A stretch of 64,000 nucleotides of DNA from Bactrocera neohumeralis (lineage: Eukaryota > Arthropoda > Insecta > Diptera > Tephritidae): positions 87,852,061-87,916,060 of the forward strand of contig NC_065921.1 of the NCBI RefSeq assembly GCF_024586455.1. The letters are read 5' to 3'. This document shows, in pieces, positions 21,521 to 34,475 of the stretch (within the stretch, counting starts at the first letter, position 1; the number at the start of each line of letters is the position of its first letter). Both the position numbers and the translations under genes were made by a program. Below the pieces are notes generated by a model that saw only the letters and a program-made list of their open reading frames with translations, made no database searches and was not told where the DNA came from.

Positions 21521-24307
21521 TGTGCCCACTGACCCACTGTGCCGCTCCACAAAAGGTGTGTTGTGTACTAAATCATAAATAAATATATTTCGCATCAGCG
21601 AACATGTGTGCGTCGGCTTGTGCTTAAATTGAGTCATTTCCTGTGAATAAGTCACTGCTCAAAAATAGCTACAAGAAATATTACGAAAATTCTCCGTATT
21701 CAAGATGAAATTGAATTTTTGTGCCAAATATATAAGTGCCAATTCGTAGTATATTTAAATATAACCTTTTACTTATGTATATATTTCTGTTTGCATGTGT
21801 TGTAGTTCAGTCTGTGTTTGCAATAACGGTACTCGTAAAAAATGTGCAAATCAAATTGGGAGACATAAAAGGTACGGCTTTGAATGTCATGACTTGGCAG
21901 CGAATAAATGTGTAGTCATTTCTTAAATCTCCCGCACTTCAGTAGCGGTAGCATACTTTAAGGCGCTTTTTTAGTTGTACGTGTGTATGTAGTGGAAAAC
22001 TGAAAGTAAGGTGCGGCTTATGGCGTGTGCAAGTGTGGGTGACATGTGTGATAGATTCTTGACATACACACTACAGATTTGGTGTTGGAAATTATGCAGA
22101 TGGTGACAAGTATTTCTTAAAGGTGGGTGGAAAATTCGAAAAATAATCACACGAATAAAAAAATGTAGAAAAAAATATAAAAAATTACCAAAAATCTTAA
22201 TAAATTTGTTACTTAATAAATTTTTTATATTGCCAAGTTCTTTCTAATAAACTAAAGGTTGACTGACTTGTTTCAAGCCTATTTTTTTCGGTAAGCTTCT
22301 TAGTCTTAGATTTTTTACCCAACAGTACATTCAAGATAATTATTATAGTGATGATTCTGGAGACCAAAGTCGTTCATACACCTACTAATATGATTATTTT
22401 CAACCTTGAAACCTACTTTTTAAATTGGTTCCATCCACAATTTATTTTTTAAAGTCGAAAAAATAGAACACCCACACGCCTTAAATTTCACTGAGCGCCA
22501 GCAAAAATTTTGCCTTTTAACTGTTTAAAAAAATTCCAAAAATCTGTCATTTTAAATGGCAAATGCTGTTTTAAAGACGCACTCTTTATGGCAATGAAGC
22601 AGCCAGCAATTTGTGTAGCATACTTTTTGGCTAAAAATATCAATACACGCTCATTAATACCAACCAACAGGAACTGCCAGTTCAATGTTATCTAAAAATA
22701 GCTTGTGATTATAAAATAGCCACATTTGTTGCTCACTACAACAACAAAAAGACAGTTTTGAATAAAATAACAGAAAATAAAACAATAACTGTTACAGAGC
22801 GATAATAGCAACAATAAACTGAAATCTGCTAATCGCCGTAATTAAGAGTTTCAATAGTTGTCTGGCGGCTTAATTATATACCAAAGAGAATTGGGTTAAG
22901 CAAACGAACGCCCGCGGGCGTATACATAAATATATACAAATACATGCAAATACAGCAACAGATTAAGACAACAAAAACACGCTTTTGTGTGTATAATTGT
23001 GAATATTTGGTGTGAAAAGCCCGAAATAGACAAATGTTGCCACTGATATTGGCTGCCTTGTATGTGAGTAGGAGTTCGGCGATATAATCTAGCTATACAT
23101 ATTGACGCCACTGACCTAGTGCCAGTTGCTTGGAGTGTGTCCAACTGTTCGCTGCTTGTTCGGCAACGTGGGGCGAGTAGCGTGTCGCTATGGCCGCCAC
23201 ATGCTCATCATTTGTGTCAACGACCAAGTGGTGTTTAATGGCGCGAAAAATTAACTACTACGCTTGGTGGCAACCGCAAAGCCGGCCACACACATACAAA
23301 CATAATAATACATATGCTTGCCACACGCACACTACAAATCGATGTCTGTTAATTACTGGAGAGAGAGATCGGCGGTTGGTGGGCGGCTGTTGATGATGTG
23401 CCAGCTGCTCTTTTCTGTCTCCGATGAGGTTATCAGCACAACAATGTGAGCTGTTAATATTGTATATGCATGTGTGTGTGTGTATGTGTGAGTTTGTGAT
23501 AATGACCAAATGAGTAAGGCAAGTATATTTCTGCTTTTAATGTTAATGCTGCGGCTGCTGTCTAATGCGCTGTGCCAAAATAATAGTTGTTGTAATTTAA
23601 TTTTGACGCTTGGCCAAACTGATCGCCCTCCGGTTGTGTGTGTGTGTGCGCGTTGCTCGTGCTTGGAGGGAAACTACGCAAAGTTTGTTGTTTGTTGTTG
23701 TAAGCGAAATTAGCTGATTTTCCTCAAGCGAAATTCATTTTCACTTTAAATCGATATTTTGTGAAATTGTTTAAAGCTTGGCGAGCATTTGATGCGCCTG
23801 CTGCTCCTGCTCCTGCTGCTGCTGCTGGCCTAAAATATGCCGCAACTATTCGTTGTAGAATTTAAGGTAGTTCGTTAGTTTGACTTGCGGTGGGTAACCA
23901 GCAGTTTAAAGTTTAGTTTGGGTAAATGGCGTTCTAGTGCTGGCAACCCTGAAATTTAGCTTGAAAGTATGTGAAAGTAATCGCTTTCACTTTTCATTGC
24001 TTTGACAGAAAGTTAGCTTGCTGAGTAGTGGCAAATTGTTGCGGCTCTGCTGCGTAGATGAGTTTTGTTGTGCAAGTTTAGCTTCCTTGTCTATAGCGAT
24101 ATTTGTTATAATCTGTATATATGTATGTATGCATATATGTATGTGTGTGTTTTATACATATTCGTTGCTCTTAGGCTGAGCCAACATTTTAGTGGTAGTG
24201 AAAGTTTTGCAACTACTGACAAACTCGGCTGCACACGTGAGGTGCTCTAGACACATGCCTTCGTGACCTGCGAATGCAGTATTACTTGCCTAAATTGTGT
24301 TGTACGG
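21521..24307. other. Spacer with microsatellites
   Basis: Holds TG tracts (23470-23490, 23635-23650), a (CTG/CTC)n run (23797-23828) and TA/TG mixtures (24115-24150). Several frames of 60-80 codons occur on both strands; none has family motifs. Confidence 0.5.
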
Positions 24308-24366
24308 TTCTTTTATACCCTAAATGGGGTACATTAAGTTTGCTATGAAGTTTGTAACACCTATAA
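24308..24366 (+). repeat. DINE/Helitron-like left-end fragment
   Basis: TTTTATACCCT, a short stem partner (GGGGTACATTAAGTTTG) and AAGTTTGTAACACC match the left end of the family seen at 50480 and, inverted, near 54950. It is cut off by the adjoining mariner. Confidence 0.65.
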
Positions 24367-25262
24367 AGAAACTTCCGTTCTGGAAATTTCGATGTGAAAG
24401 ATGCATCTCGCTCTGGTTGATCTATCGTTGAAAAAGTCGATGAAATTATGGAAAATATTGTCCAGGACCGTCACATAAGCTGCCATGATATCGCTAAGGA
24501 ACTTAACATTCATCCGAAAACGGTTTTGAACTATTTAAAAGAAGCTGGCTACAAAAAGAAGCTCGATGTTTGGGTACCACATGAATTGTCTGTGAAAAAT
24601 TAGTGAAATGGACCGCATTAACATCTACGATTCTTTGCTGAAACGAAATGAAATCGAACCATTTCTGAAGCGAATGGTAACTGGAGACGAAAAGTGGATA
24701 AAGTACGACAATAATGTGCGAAAATGATCGTGGTCCAAGCCTGGTGGAGCTCAACAAATGGTCGCATGACCAGGAATGACGCCTCGAGAGGTTATCTTGA
24801 GTGTTTGGTGGGATTGGAAAGGAATCATCTACTATGAGCTGCTCCAGCCTGGTCGAACGATTGATTCTACATGGAGATTGAAGCAAGCAATTGAAAAAAA
24901 TGGCTAAAATTGATCAACAGAAAGAGCTTCGTTTGCCATCAGGACAACGCCAGACCATACATATCTTTGATGACACGGCAAAAAGAGGGAGAGCTTGGCT
25001 GGGAAGTTTTGATGCATCCACCATATAGCCATGACCTTGCACCATCGGACTACCATTTGTTTTGGTCAATACAGAGCTTCCTTATTGGAGTAAAGTTGAC
25101 TTCAAGAGAAGACTGTCAAAATTACTTGTCGCAGTTTTTCGGCGAGAAACCAGACAAGTCTTACACTGTCTACCAGAATGGTGCAGTTTAAGTTCATTAT
25201 AAATATAAAAAAATTAGTTGCAGTTTGATTAGAAATACGAAAAGACTTATTCGACTACCAAA
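24367..25262 (+). pseudogene. Mariner transposase remnant (family D, copy 1)
   Basis: Plus-strand fragments cover most of a mariner transposase: SGNFDVKDASRSG.SIVEKVDEI, CHDIAKELNIHPKTVLNYL, KKKLDVWVPHELSVK, then (frameshifted) LLKRNEIEPFLKRMVTGDEKW with the first catalytic Asp (about 24680-24695). LSVWWDWKGIIYYELLQPG follows, then FVCHQDNARPYIS with the second Asp (about 24930), and MHPPYSHDLAPSDYHLFW with the third Asp, consistent with DD34D. Stops at 24601, 24727 and elsewhere make it dead. The N-terminal HTH start and left TIR are missing. The right end AAATACGAAAAGACTTATTC GACTACC matches, inverted, the left end of copy 2. Confidence 0.85.
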
Positions 25263-27404
25263 TATAACGCGAGATACAGAGTACTAAATCTCCCGGAAAT
25301 TATGGGTTTCGTTTTATTAGACTTCATATAGGTAAAAGCTTAAGGGCTCGGCACAACTCTTAGCAAATAGCTAAGGACCGTATTGGAGAGCTTCAGGGGC
25401 TCAGTGAACTAAATTAGGCAAATAATTGTTTATTGAGACCGAAATCTATATGATAAAATGTAGAAATTGCCGAATCACAGCAAACCGTTTAAAGGCACCG
25501 TCAAATATATGATTGATACACTGATCTCTTCGTATAGAAAAAAACCAACAAACATAAAAAATACACATTTATGAAGAAAATAAACAAGTAAAGCGATTGT
25601 CTAGTTTGTTAAATTTTCCATGATTGCTTTTGACATGTGGCAAACGAGCAGTGGATTCGCCATTGGCATGTGGCATGTGGCATGTGTCATGCAGTGTTGT
25701 AGCAAAGTAACTGTGTGGCTGTGGCGCAGTAAATGCAGTCGATTGCTGCTCAACGCCAAATTGCACGAAACGTGATTTCGCCGCCAGAGCCACTCATTCG
25801 CTTACACAAATTCACTTGAAATTCATATTGAATTCAGTTTTGCAGTGGCTCAACTCGATTTCGTGTCGTTGTTGTTGCTGGGCTGTCAGGCTGCTCGGTT
25901 GGTCCGTCAGTCCCTTGGCGGGTCGTCGGTCGACGACCGAGCTGTCTGTTGTTCATTGTATTACAGACTAACCGCATTTTTGGCTTGTTTAGTTGCCAAC
26001 ACACAGCCAAGAACCACGCAAACACACAAACACACACACACACGCAAAATCGGCACTGCCAAAACGCAAGCAACATCTCAGCTGTTAAGCCGGTTACAGG
26101 GTACAGTTAGGTTGCTCGTCTAAAATGCCACTTACTGTGCGTGGTCCAATGTGGGGCGAATGTGAGCAGCTCTCGAGCCACATGCGAAGGGCGCCTGGGT
26201 GAGGGTTGGCTTAAATGCCTGTTAGCGGGGAGAAATATGGTTTATTTGTGTGCCTCGATTTTTAGGTGCAGTAATCGAACTATAACATACACCACACCCT
26301 GCCTTCCACACACACTCATACGCTAGTATATGCGCATCTTCATGGAACTATTTATGTATGCGTGTGTGTGTGCGTGCCAGTGGTAAGTGCATGTGTAATC
26401 GCATAACAAATCCATTTGCACAATTCTCGGTTTTGTAGCAGAATTGCAGTCAGTAATCGCTGACTGATTCGATTTAAAATTCCAATGATGCTTTTCTTTT
26501 GCTCTTCACTCAGCTCGTAAAGCTATTGTCACTGCAACAACAACAACAACAACTATGCTGCAGTGATTTTTGGGATCACTGGGTGCACAGCTCTTTGTAA
26601 GCGGTTGTATATCTGCAACTGTAAATCCTGTGTGTGTGTGTGTGAGTGTGCGTGCGTGTTTGAGTATTTATTTGTACAAAGCGTTATTAAGTGATGGCTG
26701 CTGGACGAGTTGTTGGTTTCATGGCAATTAAGTTTGATTCGTTGAGAGCGACATCTAGTGCTGTCACACACAAAGGCGCCTGCGCTCAAGGCTAAATACT
26801 GCAGCAGCATGCCTAACTAGGACAGCAACAATCGGTGGTGAAAGCGACAAAAATGTGAGATGTGTGAGGGAATCGCAGCGTAGAGTAGCATTGCAAACGA
26901 AGTGGCTTACCAAATGATTGGCAAAAAATGACAATTGACATTTCATGATTTGGTCAAGGGTCGCACCGAACTGTTTGATTTTATACTGGATGCTATGGAG
27001 TGCTTTTTTAAGTGTGACTAGTGGGATGTAGCTCGTTCAATGCTGTACGAGCAAAATGTATTTTATCACGAAGAGTTGCTAAGAGGGATTCATGAGTATT
27101 ATTTATCGATAAAATGATTTTTCTAATATTCCTCTCATGGCACTTTTTCAACTTCTTAGCATATATGCCAATTCCTGTATATTAATTTAAATAAACCCAA
27201 AATATATATATCCTCACCTAAAATGCAAAATAACGTAGCATCACTTTTCATAAGTTTACAGGCGAAGGAAAAACGATATAAGAGAAAGCAGTCATTCTGA
27301 AAAAATTTAGTTTTGGTTATAAAATGGATATATATTGGTTATATCTGACAACCGAAGCTGAAAATTTTATGCTACATACATATATGTAATCTGTGTTTCA
27401 TGTA
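25263..27404. other. Spacer with microsatellites
   Basis: Contains CA/TG tracts (26025-26045, 26630-26655), CATGTGG short repeats (25630-25690), and one TATCGATA word at 27104. No supported gene. Confidence 0.5.
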
Positions 27405-28200
27405 TCAATCAGAAAATTTGCGCACGTGCTTTTTTCGTAAAACTGGTCATATTTTGTCAGAATCACTGAAATCGGTTGACTATAGCATATAGCTGCCAAA
27501 CAAACTGAGCGACCAAAATCAAGTCCTTGTATGGAAAATTTTTTCATTTGTCAAGATATCTCCTTGAAATTTAACACAGATTATTGCATAAAGCAGTGGT
27601 ACAATCTCTGAACAAATTATTCAGATTGGACTACTAGACCATATAGCTGTCATACAAACTGACCGACCAGAATCAAGTTCTGGTATGGAAAACACTTTTA
27701 TTTGAAAATATATCTTCTTGAAATTTGACACAGATGATTGCCCAAAGCAGCACTACAATCTCTGAACAAATTATTTTGATCGGATTACTATATCATATAG
27801 CTGCCATACAAACTGATCGAGCAAACTCAAGCCCTTGTATGGACAACTTTTTTATTTGACAATATATCTTCTCAAAATTCAGCACAGATATTTGCTTAAA
27901 GCTGCGCTATAGTCTCTGAAGAAATTATTTAGATCGGACGGCTATAGCATATAGTTGTCATACAAACTAACCGTTCAAATTCAAGGTCTTGTATGGAAGA
28001 CTTCTTTATTTTACAATATATCTTGACGAAATTTGGCACAGAAATTTATTCCAAGCAGCGCTGCAATCTACGAAGAAATTATTAAGATCGAACCACTATA
28101 GCATATTGTTGCCTTATAAACAGACTCATCAAAATCAAGATCAAGCTCATTTAATGCTCTTTCTGCTATATGAAATGCACCTGTGAAGAATAGCATTGAG
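27405..28200 (+). repeat. DINE/Helitron-like element with five 154-bp tandem units
   Basis: The marker CATATAGCTG(C/T)CA (variants) starts at 27486, 27640, 27794, 27948 and 28102: four successive intervals of exactly 154 bp. Each unit also has CTTGTATGGAAAA..TTTTATTTG and ATATCT..GAAATTTGGCACAG. The block ends in the family's GTGAAGAATAGC tail. Units differ from one another by substitutions but almost no indels. Confidence 0.9.
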
Positions 28201-30376
28201 TTTTGGTCTCTAAAATAATGTCTTATTTTGAGATTTCAGTTCCGTATGGGGCCGGAAGAAGTAGCAGGAACGCTAAGCACTCTGTATAAAGATTAGATGT
28301 ATAATATTAGGGCATTGACCCTAAAAAAGTCGCAGAAAAAACGCCGAGCTGAATTATGCTGATTTCTTTCATTTAAGCATCTAAAATAGAAACTAGTGTA
28401 TACAAACCTACATAGTCTTACTTAATACACATAAAAGGCATTCGATATTAAGCGATAAAGCAGCTTTGTGTGTTGACTTCTTAGAGGTGCGCCCATATGT
28501 TTAAGCAATGACCACACACGCTAACATGGCGCTTCATTGCTAGCCCAGAACGTTCTCATATTCTCATATACGTATATGTGTGTATGTATTTATGTGCAGT
28601 GCTATTTAAAAAGCCATTAAAATGGTTATCTTAAATATCAAGCAGCAACACTTTTTAATCAAAATCGACTACATATAAACAAATAAACTTTTTACTATTA
28701 CGACACGACATACTTATGTGCTTTACTTTACATTTACTATTTTACGGCGGCCAACAGTAAGTCTATGAGTGCGCTGTAAAGCAGATGAAGCGAACGATAT
28801 GCGCGGCCGTGTGTTACTTTGAAAGCTGCAGCTTTTGAGCACAAGAAATGTAATTTCTTAAAATGTGTACGTGTGTGTGTGCATGAGTGAAGTCTTGTGA
28901 ATGGCGCTTTGACGGTTTTGGGCCGAATCTTGCACGTATGTTTGACATTCTTAGAGTTGGGAATGGTGTAGCATAGAAATATGAGAAGGGTATTTTGGCA
29001 ATCGGTGATTTTTCTTTCATAAAATTCTTCACTCATTTTTGAAACTCTTTCGCTGGCGACGTTTTTGCCATGCTCTCCGCATAGTCCGTGATAACGAACC
29101 TGGCACCTTTCAACAACTAAAGCCGCGCCAAATGAAGCACAATCAGCCTTGCCACACGCACTAACCATATCTGCAACGTAAAATAAATACAAATCTAAAG
29201 TTGTACGCACAATCGAGTTTGTACTACTGGCGGATATCTTTTGCGCTCCTACGAAGATCTTATAACGTTGATAGTACTGGGTTATAAAAATAAATCCACT
29301 CAGATGCGAAGCACATAAAAGCGAGATTTTCTAAAAGAGCTACATATGTATGTATATTTGCTCCTATTTTCTATACACCCTTACTCGTATAAGTGTATGT
29401 GTGTGTGAGTTCGCTTTAACCATTCACTCCTTGACTGCATTCACTATTGGACGCCTAACTAACTGAGGCGTCGGTTGTGCGGTGACCGTATGTGTGTGTG
29501 TAGCGCTACAGTTTCCATTTTTCAGCGCTGTAGTTGTTATTGTTGCTAATATTGTGGTTTAAATCCCTTGTGCTGACATGTCTAAAAGGAGAAACAAATG
29601 CGCTGTGCCATAAACATATACACACACAAACAGGCATATGTGAGCATACATCGCCAGTGCGAGCAGCAAGTTGCTTTTCAAGCGCCGACATCGACATTTA
29701 CCGCATTTTTTGTGACCACAGATAAGACTCACAATTTACCAGGAATGTGCACCACTGTCATGGTTGTTGCTGCTGCTGCTGCTGTTGTTGTTACCGTTTA
29801 TGGCGCAGAAATTGCGTAAAATGCTGAAATGACGCAGGCTAAAGGAATTGCATGAACAAGGAATTTATAGTGGTTATACGAACAGGCAACAATCACCTTG
29901 AATTTGATGGTAGTTACGAGTAGTGGTGCAGGTAGAAAGTCATAAATGTGGGCGACTGCAGCGCTAAGAGCTAGTGCGGAAGAGCTCAAAAATATACATG
30001 CATATGTACCTGTGTTGTTAAAATATGTGGAATGTCGAGATACGAAAATAGTGGAGTTCAAAGTATAGACTCTTACCACGAAATTTGCCTGTAAAAATGT
30101 GATCAAAGTGGCAGCTGAGAAACCCGCAACAAGAACCTCTTGGCGAGCTTTAACTACCGACAAACAGACAGTGTAAGCTCATATAGTTTTGACTGCGCCC
30201 GAGTGTATGCTTCATATACCAGAAACTCCTGTAGCCGAACTCCAGGAAGGTCAGCGTAAAAAGGTGTCCGCCGGTGAAGAGGATTTTGCTGTCTAAATTT
30301 ATCAAAATCCACAAACCAAATATTGTATTATGACAATACATAAATATAGCTTATGATAGAAGGACTAGACAAACAA
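28201..30376. other. Spacer; one Cys-rich frame noted
   Basis: Mostly AT-rich with TG tracts (28868-28882, 29398-29410, 29490-29500) and a (CTG)n run at 29768-29785. A minus-strand frame below 29170 has a good splice acceptor and a Cys/His pattern but is not called as a gene; see findings. Confidence 0.45.
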
Positions 30377-30497
30377 CAGTGGGATCTAAGCAACTGGAAT
30401 AGATCCAGATTATTTTCCGGCAAAGAACAGTCAATTCAGCACAATTATTCGAAAGTACTTTAGGCATGGTTTATGCCGCTACAACAACAACAACAAA
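30377..30497 (+). mobile_element. SINE-like short retroelement with (CAA)n tail
   Basis: The block GTGGGATCTAAGCAACTGGA to GCCGCTACAACAACAACAAC aligns by eye with the reverse complement of 57670-57813. That copy is flanked by an 11-bp duplication, which supports a mobile origin for the family. No internal promoter boxes were identified. It may instead be the 3' end of a larger LINE. Confidence 0.6.
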
Positions 30498-31894
30498 ATT
30501 TCTTTTCAACAAAATGAAAAAAAATCCTTTTTTTTTTTTGAAAAGTTTAGACCTCAGAGTGACTTAACAAATCGAAATTATTATCGGAAATCTTATACCT
30601 TCGATTATTGATCGAGATATACATCTAGAAAGTTCGTGTGCAATTTTTTAGACAATAATTGAAACTGAAAAGTTCGTTTCAAGAAAGCTAAAAAAATGTT
30701 CAATACGCTCCTAACTCCGAAACTATTTTTCTACTCAACATCAAATTTTTGAAGAGTGTTCTACAATCTATTCGTATATATATTGGAAAGTGAATATAAC
30801 TCGCCAAGTGTAATTAATCGCCATAATTTTTGGAACGTTTAGTAAATTCTGTTCTGTTTCTGTTTCTGTTCCGACTTCGTATCAACTAATTGCTTTGATA
30901 TTAAGAAAAAAAATTAGCTACTATTTATAACTCAAACTAGTTATATATTTGAAGTAATACTTGAAATACTGGTAGTTCAATAATCAAATCATGTTGATTG
31001 AAACTCAAGATTATATTTCTTCCTTTCTCTATAGCTTCGTTTTTCGATTTTGTTTCAGTGCACACATACACAGATCTACAAATATTATTTGTTTTTCATC
31101 TCAAAAGAAGCTTGCGCAATTCACTAGAAAGCAAACCGCAAAATGAGATCATTTATTTTCGGTTTCGCAAGAAAATCTCGGCGTCAAGTGAAAGTAAAAA
31201 GGTCGCTTGGCGCTGTCACGCATTTTACCTTTATAAAAGCGACCATTACAAGGCACTTGGCGCACAGAAAAGGTCATACGCACAAATTTTTAATCATTTT
31301 ATTTTGCTATTTACCTTTATTGCGCGCCCACATAAGTGTCTGTGTGGTGCGTAGTAACAGCGTTTTAAGAAAATTGCTAACTCAAGGTGGGCGAGTTGCT
31401 GAAAGGCATAAAACTAACCGAAATTGCGCTCGTGAAAATCCCGCAAACGACAAATATTCACTGATTTTTATTGCGGCATTTGAAAAAATTTCTGCCGAAA
31501 ATAGTTAGATAAAGGGAACTAGAAACGATTTTTTTTGCTTTACTAAATTCATTTTGGTTGCGTATACGCCGTGTCGTACACAATAGCCATTGCAATTTGC
31601 GCAAAGGATCTTAAATGCTTTTAGATGTAAGTATTTATTTAAAAATAGATTATTTTTGCTTTATTTGTTTTTGTTGATAGCTGGATTTTAGAAAGTAAAG
31701 AAGCAAGGAAGCAAGTACAATTAATTGCAGTTTATTACTGGATATATGCAGTTGTGTATATTAAGATACGCCATATAATAAGAATAAGGACTTAAGTAAA
31801 GTTAAAACAAGGAAATACGTCAACTACGCTTGCACCAAACCTATAATGCCCTTCACGAATGCATTTTTATTGCACAAAAGTGAACAAAAACTTA
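30498..31894. other. AT-rich spacer
   Basis: No coding evidence. Two overlapping plus-strand frames (30998-31354 and 31143-31508) lack family motifs and splice support. Confidence 0.5.
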
Positions 31895-32330
31895 TTTGCA
31901 TTGAATTTGATAGGACAGTTTGTATGACAGCTATATGCTATAGTATACCGTTCTGAACTATTTCTTTGGAGATTATTGCTTTGTCTTACCCCATCAAATA
32001 AAAAAAAATTGCGTACAAGGGCTTCATATGCATCGTTCAGTTTGTATGACAGCTATATGCTATAGTGATCCGATCTGAGTGATTTCTTGAAATATAGCTT
32101 AGTTGCTTTAGAAAATAATCCATGTCTAGTTTCGTAAAGGTATCTCGTCAAATACAATAGTTTTCCATATAAGCACTTGATTTCGATGGTTCAGTTTGCA
32201 TGGGAGCAATATGATACTGAGATCCGAAAACGGCGGTTTTGACAAATAAGCAGCTTCTTGAAGAAGAAAGATGTTGCCAAAATTTCTGAACGATATCTCA
32301 AACACAGGCGTGTAAATACGAGTATAGACT
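31895..32330 (-). repeat. DINE/Helitron-like fragment with 154-bp-type units, inverted
   Basis: On the minus strand it has the marker AGCATATAGCTGTCATACAA (starts near 31930 and 32052 on the plus strand), TTTGACGAGATACC and the leader GCTTATTTGTCAAAACCGCC. Two shortened units and the leader are present. Confidence 0.7.
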
Positions 32331-33311
32331 CCAACGGTATCCACACTATCCAGAGTTAAGCAAACACATATAGTATACTTTCGCACTCATTTACAGATAT
32401 TTAACTGTATAAATGCCATGCTCATTGCCTCATAAAACTCATTTACCAACTTGCATTTGAAGCGCTCGGGTTGTTTCCGTCAAACTGCGAGCGCAAAGCG
32501 AGGAGCTGTTAACTTCAATTAAAAGTTTTGTTATTTCCGTTTGGCAGACATTGCAAAAATGCCGCTGTTATTAGTGTTGAGTGTGTGTGTGTGTAACCAT
32601 ATAATGCCAATAGCTATGACTATATGCAGACGAGCGCATTCGAAAATAGAAACGGCACAAATACAAATATATGTGTATACACGCACACACAGACACACAC
32701 AACTAACGGAGCGTGTGCTGTAAATGGCAAACTTTCGACGACCCGCCGGATGTTAATGCATTCATTTTGCTAATATGAGGGTTCACGGCATTTACCAACA
32801 CTCCGGCAAGTGCAAAAGCATATGAGTTCGAAGAATGGATAATATTTGCATGAGTATTGAGTTGAGTTGAGTTGAGTCTAGTGCACTACTAACACACTTC
32901 GCATTGACTGCAGTTAATAGATAAAGCTCGACTAAAGGTTGAATGAATTGAACTGGGTGGAAATAGTCCAAAGCAGTTAGAAATGGAAGCAAATAGAAAT
33001 GTTTCAAATTTAAGAGTGGTTGCACAAAGGTTATGTAAGTGACTTTTGATTTTTTTTTCGTGGCGAATTATAATTCGAAAACTGCGTGTGTGTATATTTT
33101 TGAAATGAAGCTGAGGTGGTTCATAGCTTTTTTGAATCTAACCTCATTTAAGCTGAAGGCGAGGTCAGTGTCTGAAATAAATATATCTGGAACATTTATA
33201 GTATAGATGGAGCTGCCAGCTCAATATAATTTGAATAGTTGTTTCAAATTTATATATTAAAGAATACGTATTTATTAGAGAGGGTTAATTTGCAGAGAGC
33301 CAAAATTATAT
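32331..33311. other. Spacer with a GAGTT pentamer repeat
   Basis: A perfect short (GAGTT)n run lies at 32857-32878, with TG and CA tracts at 32580-32592 and 32680-32700. No gene seen. Confidence 0.5.
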
Positions 33312-34385
33312 AAGGTAGTCGAAAAACTATTTTCGTGTTTACCATATAGTGTTGGAAAGATGAGATTCAAGCTTCACATAACCAAAAAAAATAAAAATTA
33401 AACTTGGCGAAGTTGAAAAAAAGTTACAGCTGTTCAAAAATTAGGGAAAATAATGAAGAAATTCGCTATATTTTGAAATTTTTTTTATAAAAAAAAGAAG
33501 AATGGCGCGCATGCCAACAATGAAATTTTTAAAGTTTACGGAGACGAAGCTGTATCAGTTCATGTAGCTCAACGATGGTTCGCTCGCTTCCGTTTTGGAT
33601 TTCGATGTGAAAGCTGCACCTCGCTCTGGTCGACCTATCGTTGAAAAGGTCGATGAAATTATGAAAAAAATTGATCTGGACCTTCACATAAGCAGCCATG
33701 ACATCGCTAAGGAACTTAACACTCATCATCAAACGGTTTTGAACCATTTAAAAAAGCTGGCTACAAAAAGAAGCTGTATGCTTGGGTACGACATGAATTG
33801 TCTGTGGAAAATTTAATGGACCGAATTGACATGCGCGATTCTGTGCTGAAACGAAATGAAATCGAACCATTTCTGAAGCGAATGGTAACTGGAAACAAAA
33901 AGTGGATCAAATGGATCGAATATGACAATAATGAGTGAAAAAGATCATGGTCCAAGCGTGGTGAAGCTCAACAAATGGTCGTAAAGCCAGGATTGACGCC
34001 TAGAAAGGTTATGCTGAGTGTTTGGTGGGATTGGAAAAGAATCATCCGCTATGATTTGTTACAGCTTGGTCGAACTGTGGATTCTACATTTTACTGTCAA
34101 CAGCTGATGAGATTGAAGCAATCAATCGAAAAAAACACGGACAGAACTGTTCAACAGAAAGGGCTTCGTCTTCCATCAGGACAACGCTAGACCACACACA
34201 TCTTTGATGACTGGGCAAAAACTGGAAGAGCTTGGCTGGGAAGTTTTGATGCATCCACCATATAGCCATCACCTCGCACCATCGAACAACCAGTTGTTTC
34301 GGTCAATGGAGAACTCCCTTAATGGAGTAAAGTTGGCTTTAAAGAGAAGCCTGTGAAAATTACTTTTCGAAGTTTTTCGCCGAGA
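33312..34385 (+). pseudogene. Mariner transposase remnant (family D, copy 2)
   Basis: It begins with the inverted counterpart of copy 1's right end (AGGTAGTCGAAAAACTATTT TCGTGTTT), then ENNEEIRYILKF, and FDVKAAPRSGRPIVEKVDEIMKK with SSHDIAKELNTHHQTVLNHL (33595-33760). In other frames come LKRNEIEPFLKRMVTGN (the first catalytic Asp position now Asn), LSVWWDWKRIIRYDLLQ, FVFHQDNARPHTSLM (second Asp) and MHPPYSHHLAPSNNQLF (third Asp region altered). Frameshifts near 33770 and 34180 and several stops are present. Both catalytic positions noted have changed, so it is more decayed than copy 1. Confidence 0.82.
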
Positions 34386-34475
34386 AACCAGAAATTATTT
34401 GTCTGAATTGATCAGATCGAACAACTATATTACATATTACCCATACAACCGATTATCAAACGAACAGTTTGCAGA
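34386..34475 (+). repeat. DINE/Helitron-like fragment
   Basis: TTGTCTGAATTGATCAGATC GAACAACTAT..CATATTACCCATACAACCGA matches a degraded piece of the 154-bp unit directly after the mariner, so the mariner may have inserted in such an element. Confidence 0.45.

Noticed and set aside
27104..27111. TATCGATA word (DRE/BEAF-type motif)
   Set aside because: A single 8-base palindrome is expected about once in 64 kb by chance, and no promoter surrounds it.
27405..28200. CRISPR-like regular repeats
   Set aside because: Repeats are 154 bp long and contiguous without unique spacers, in a eukaryotic context.
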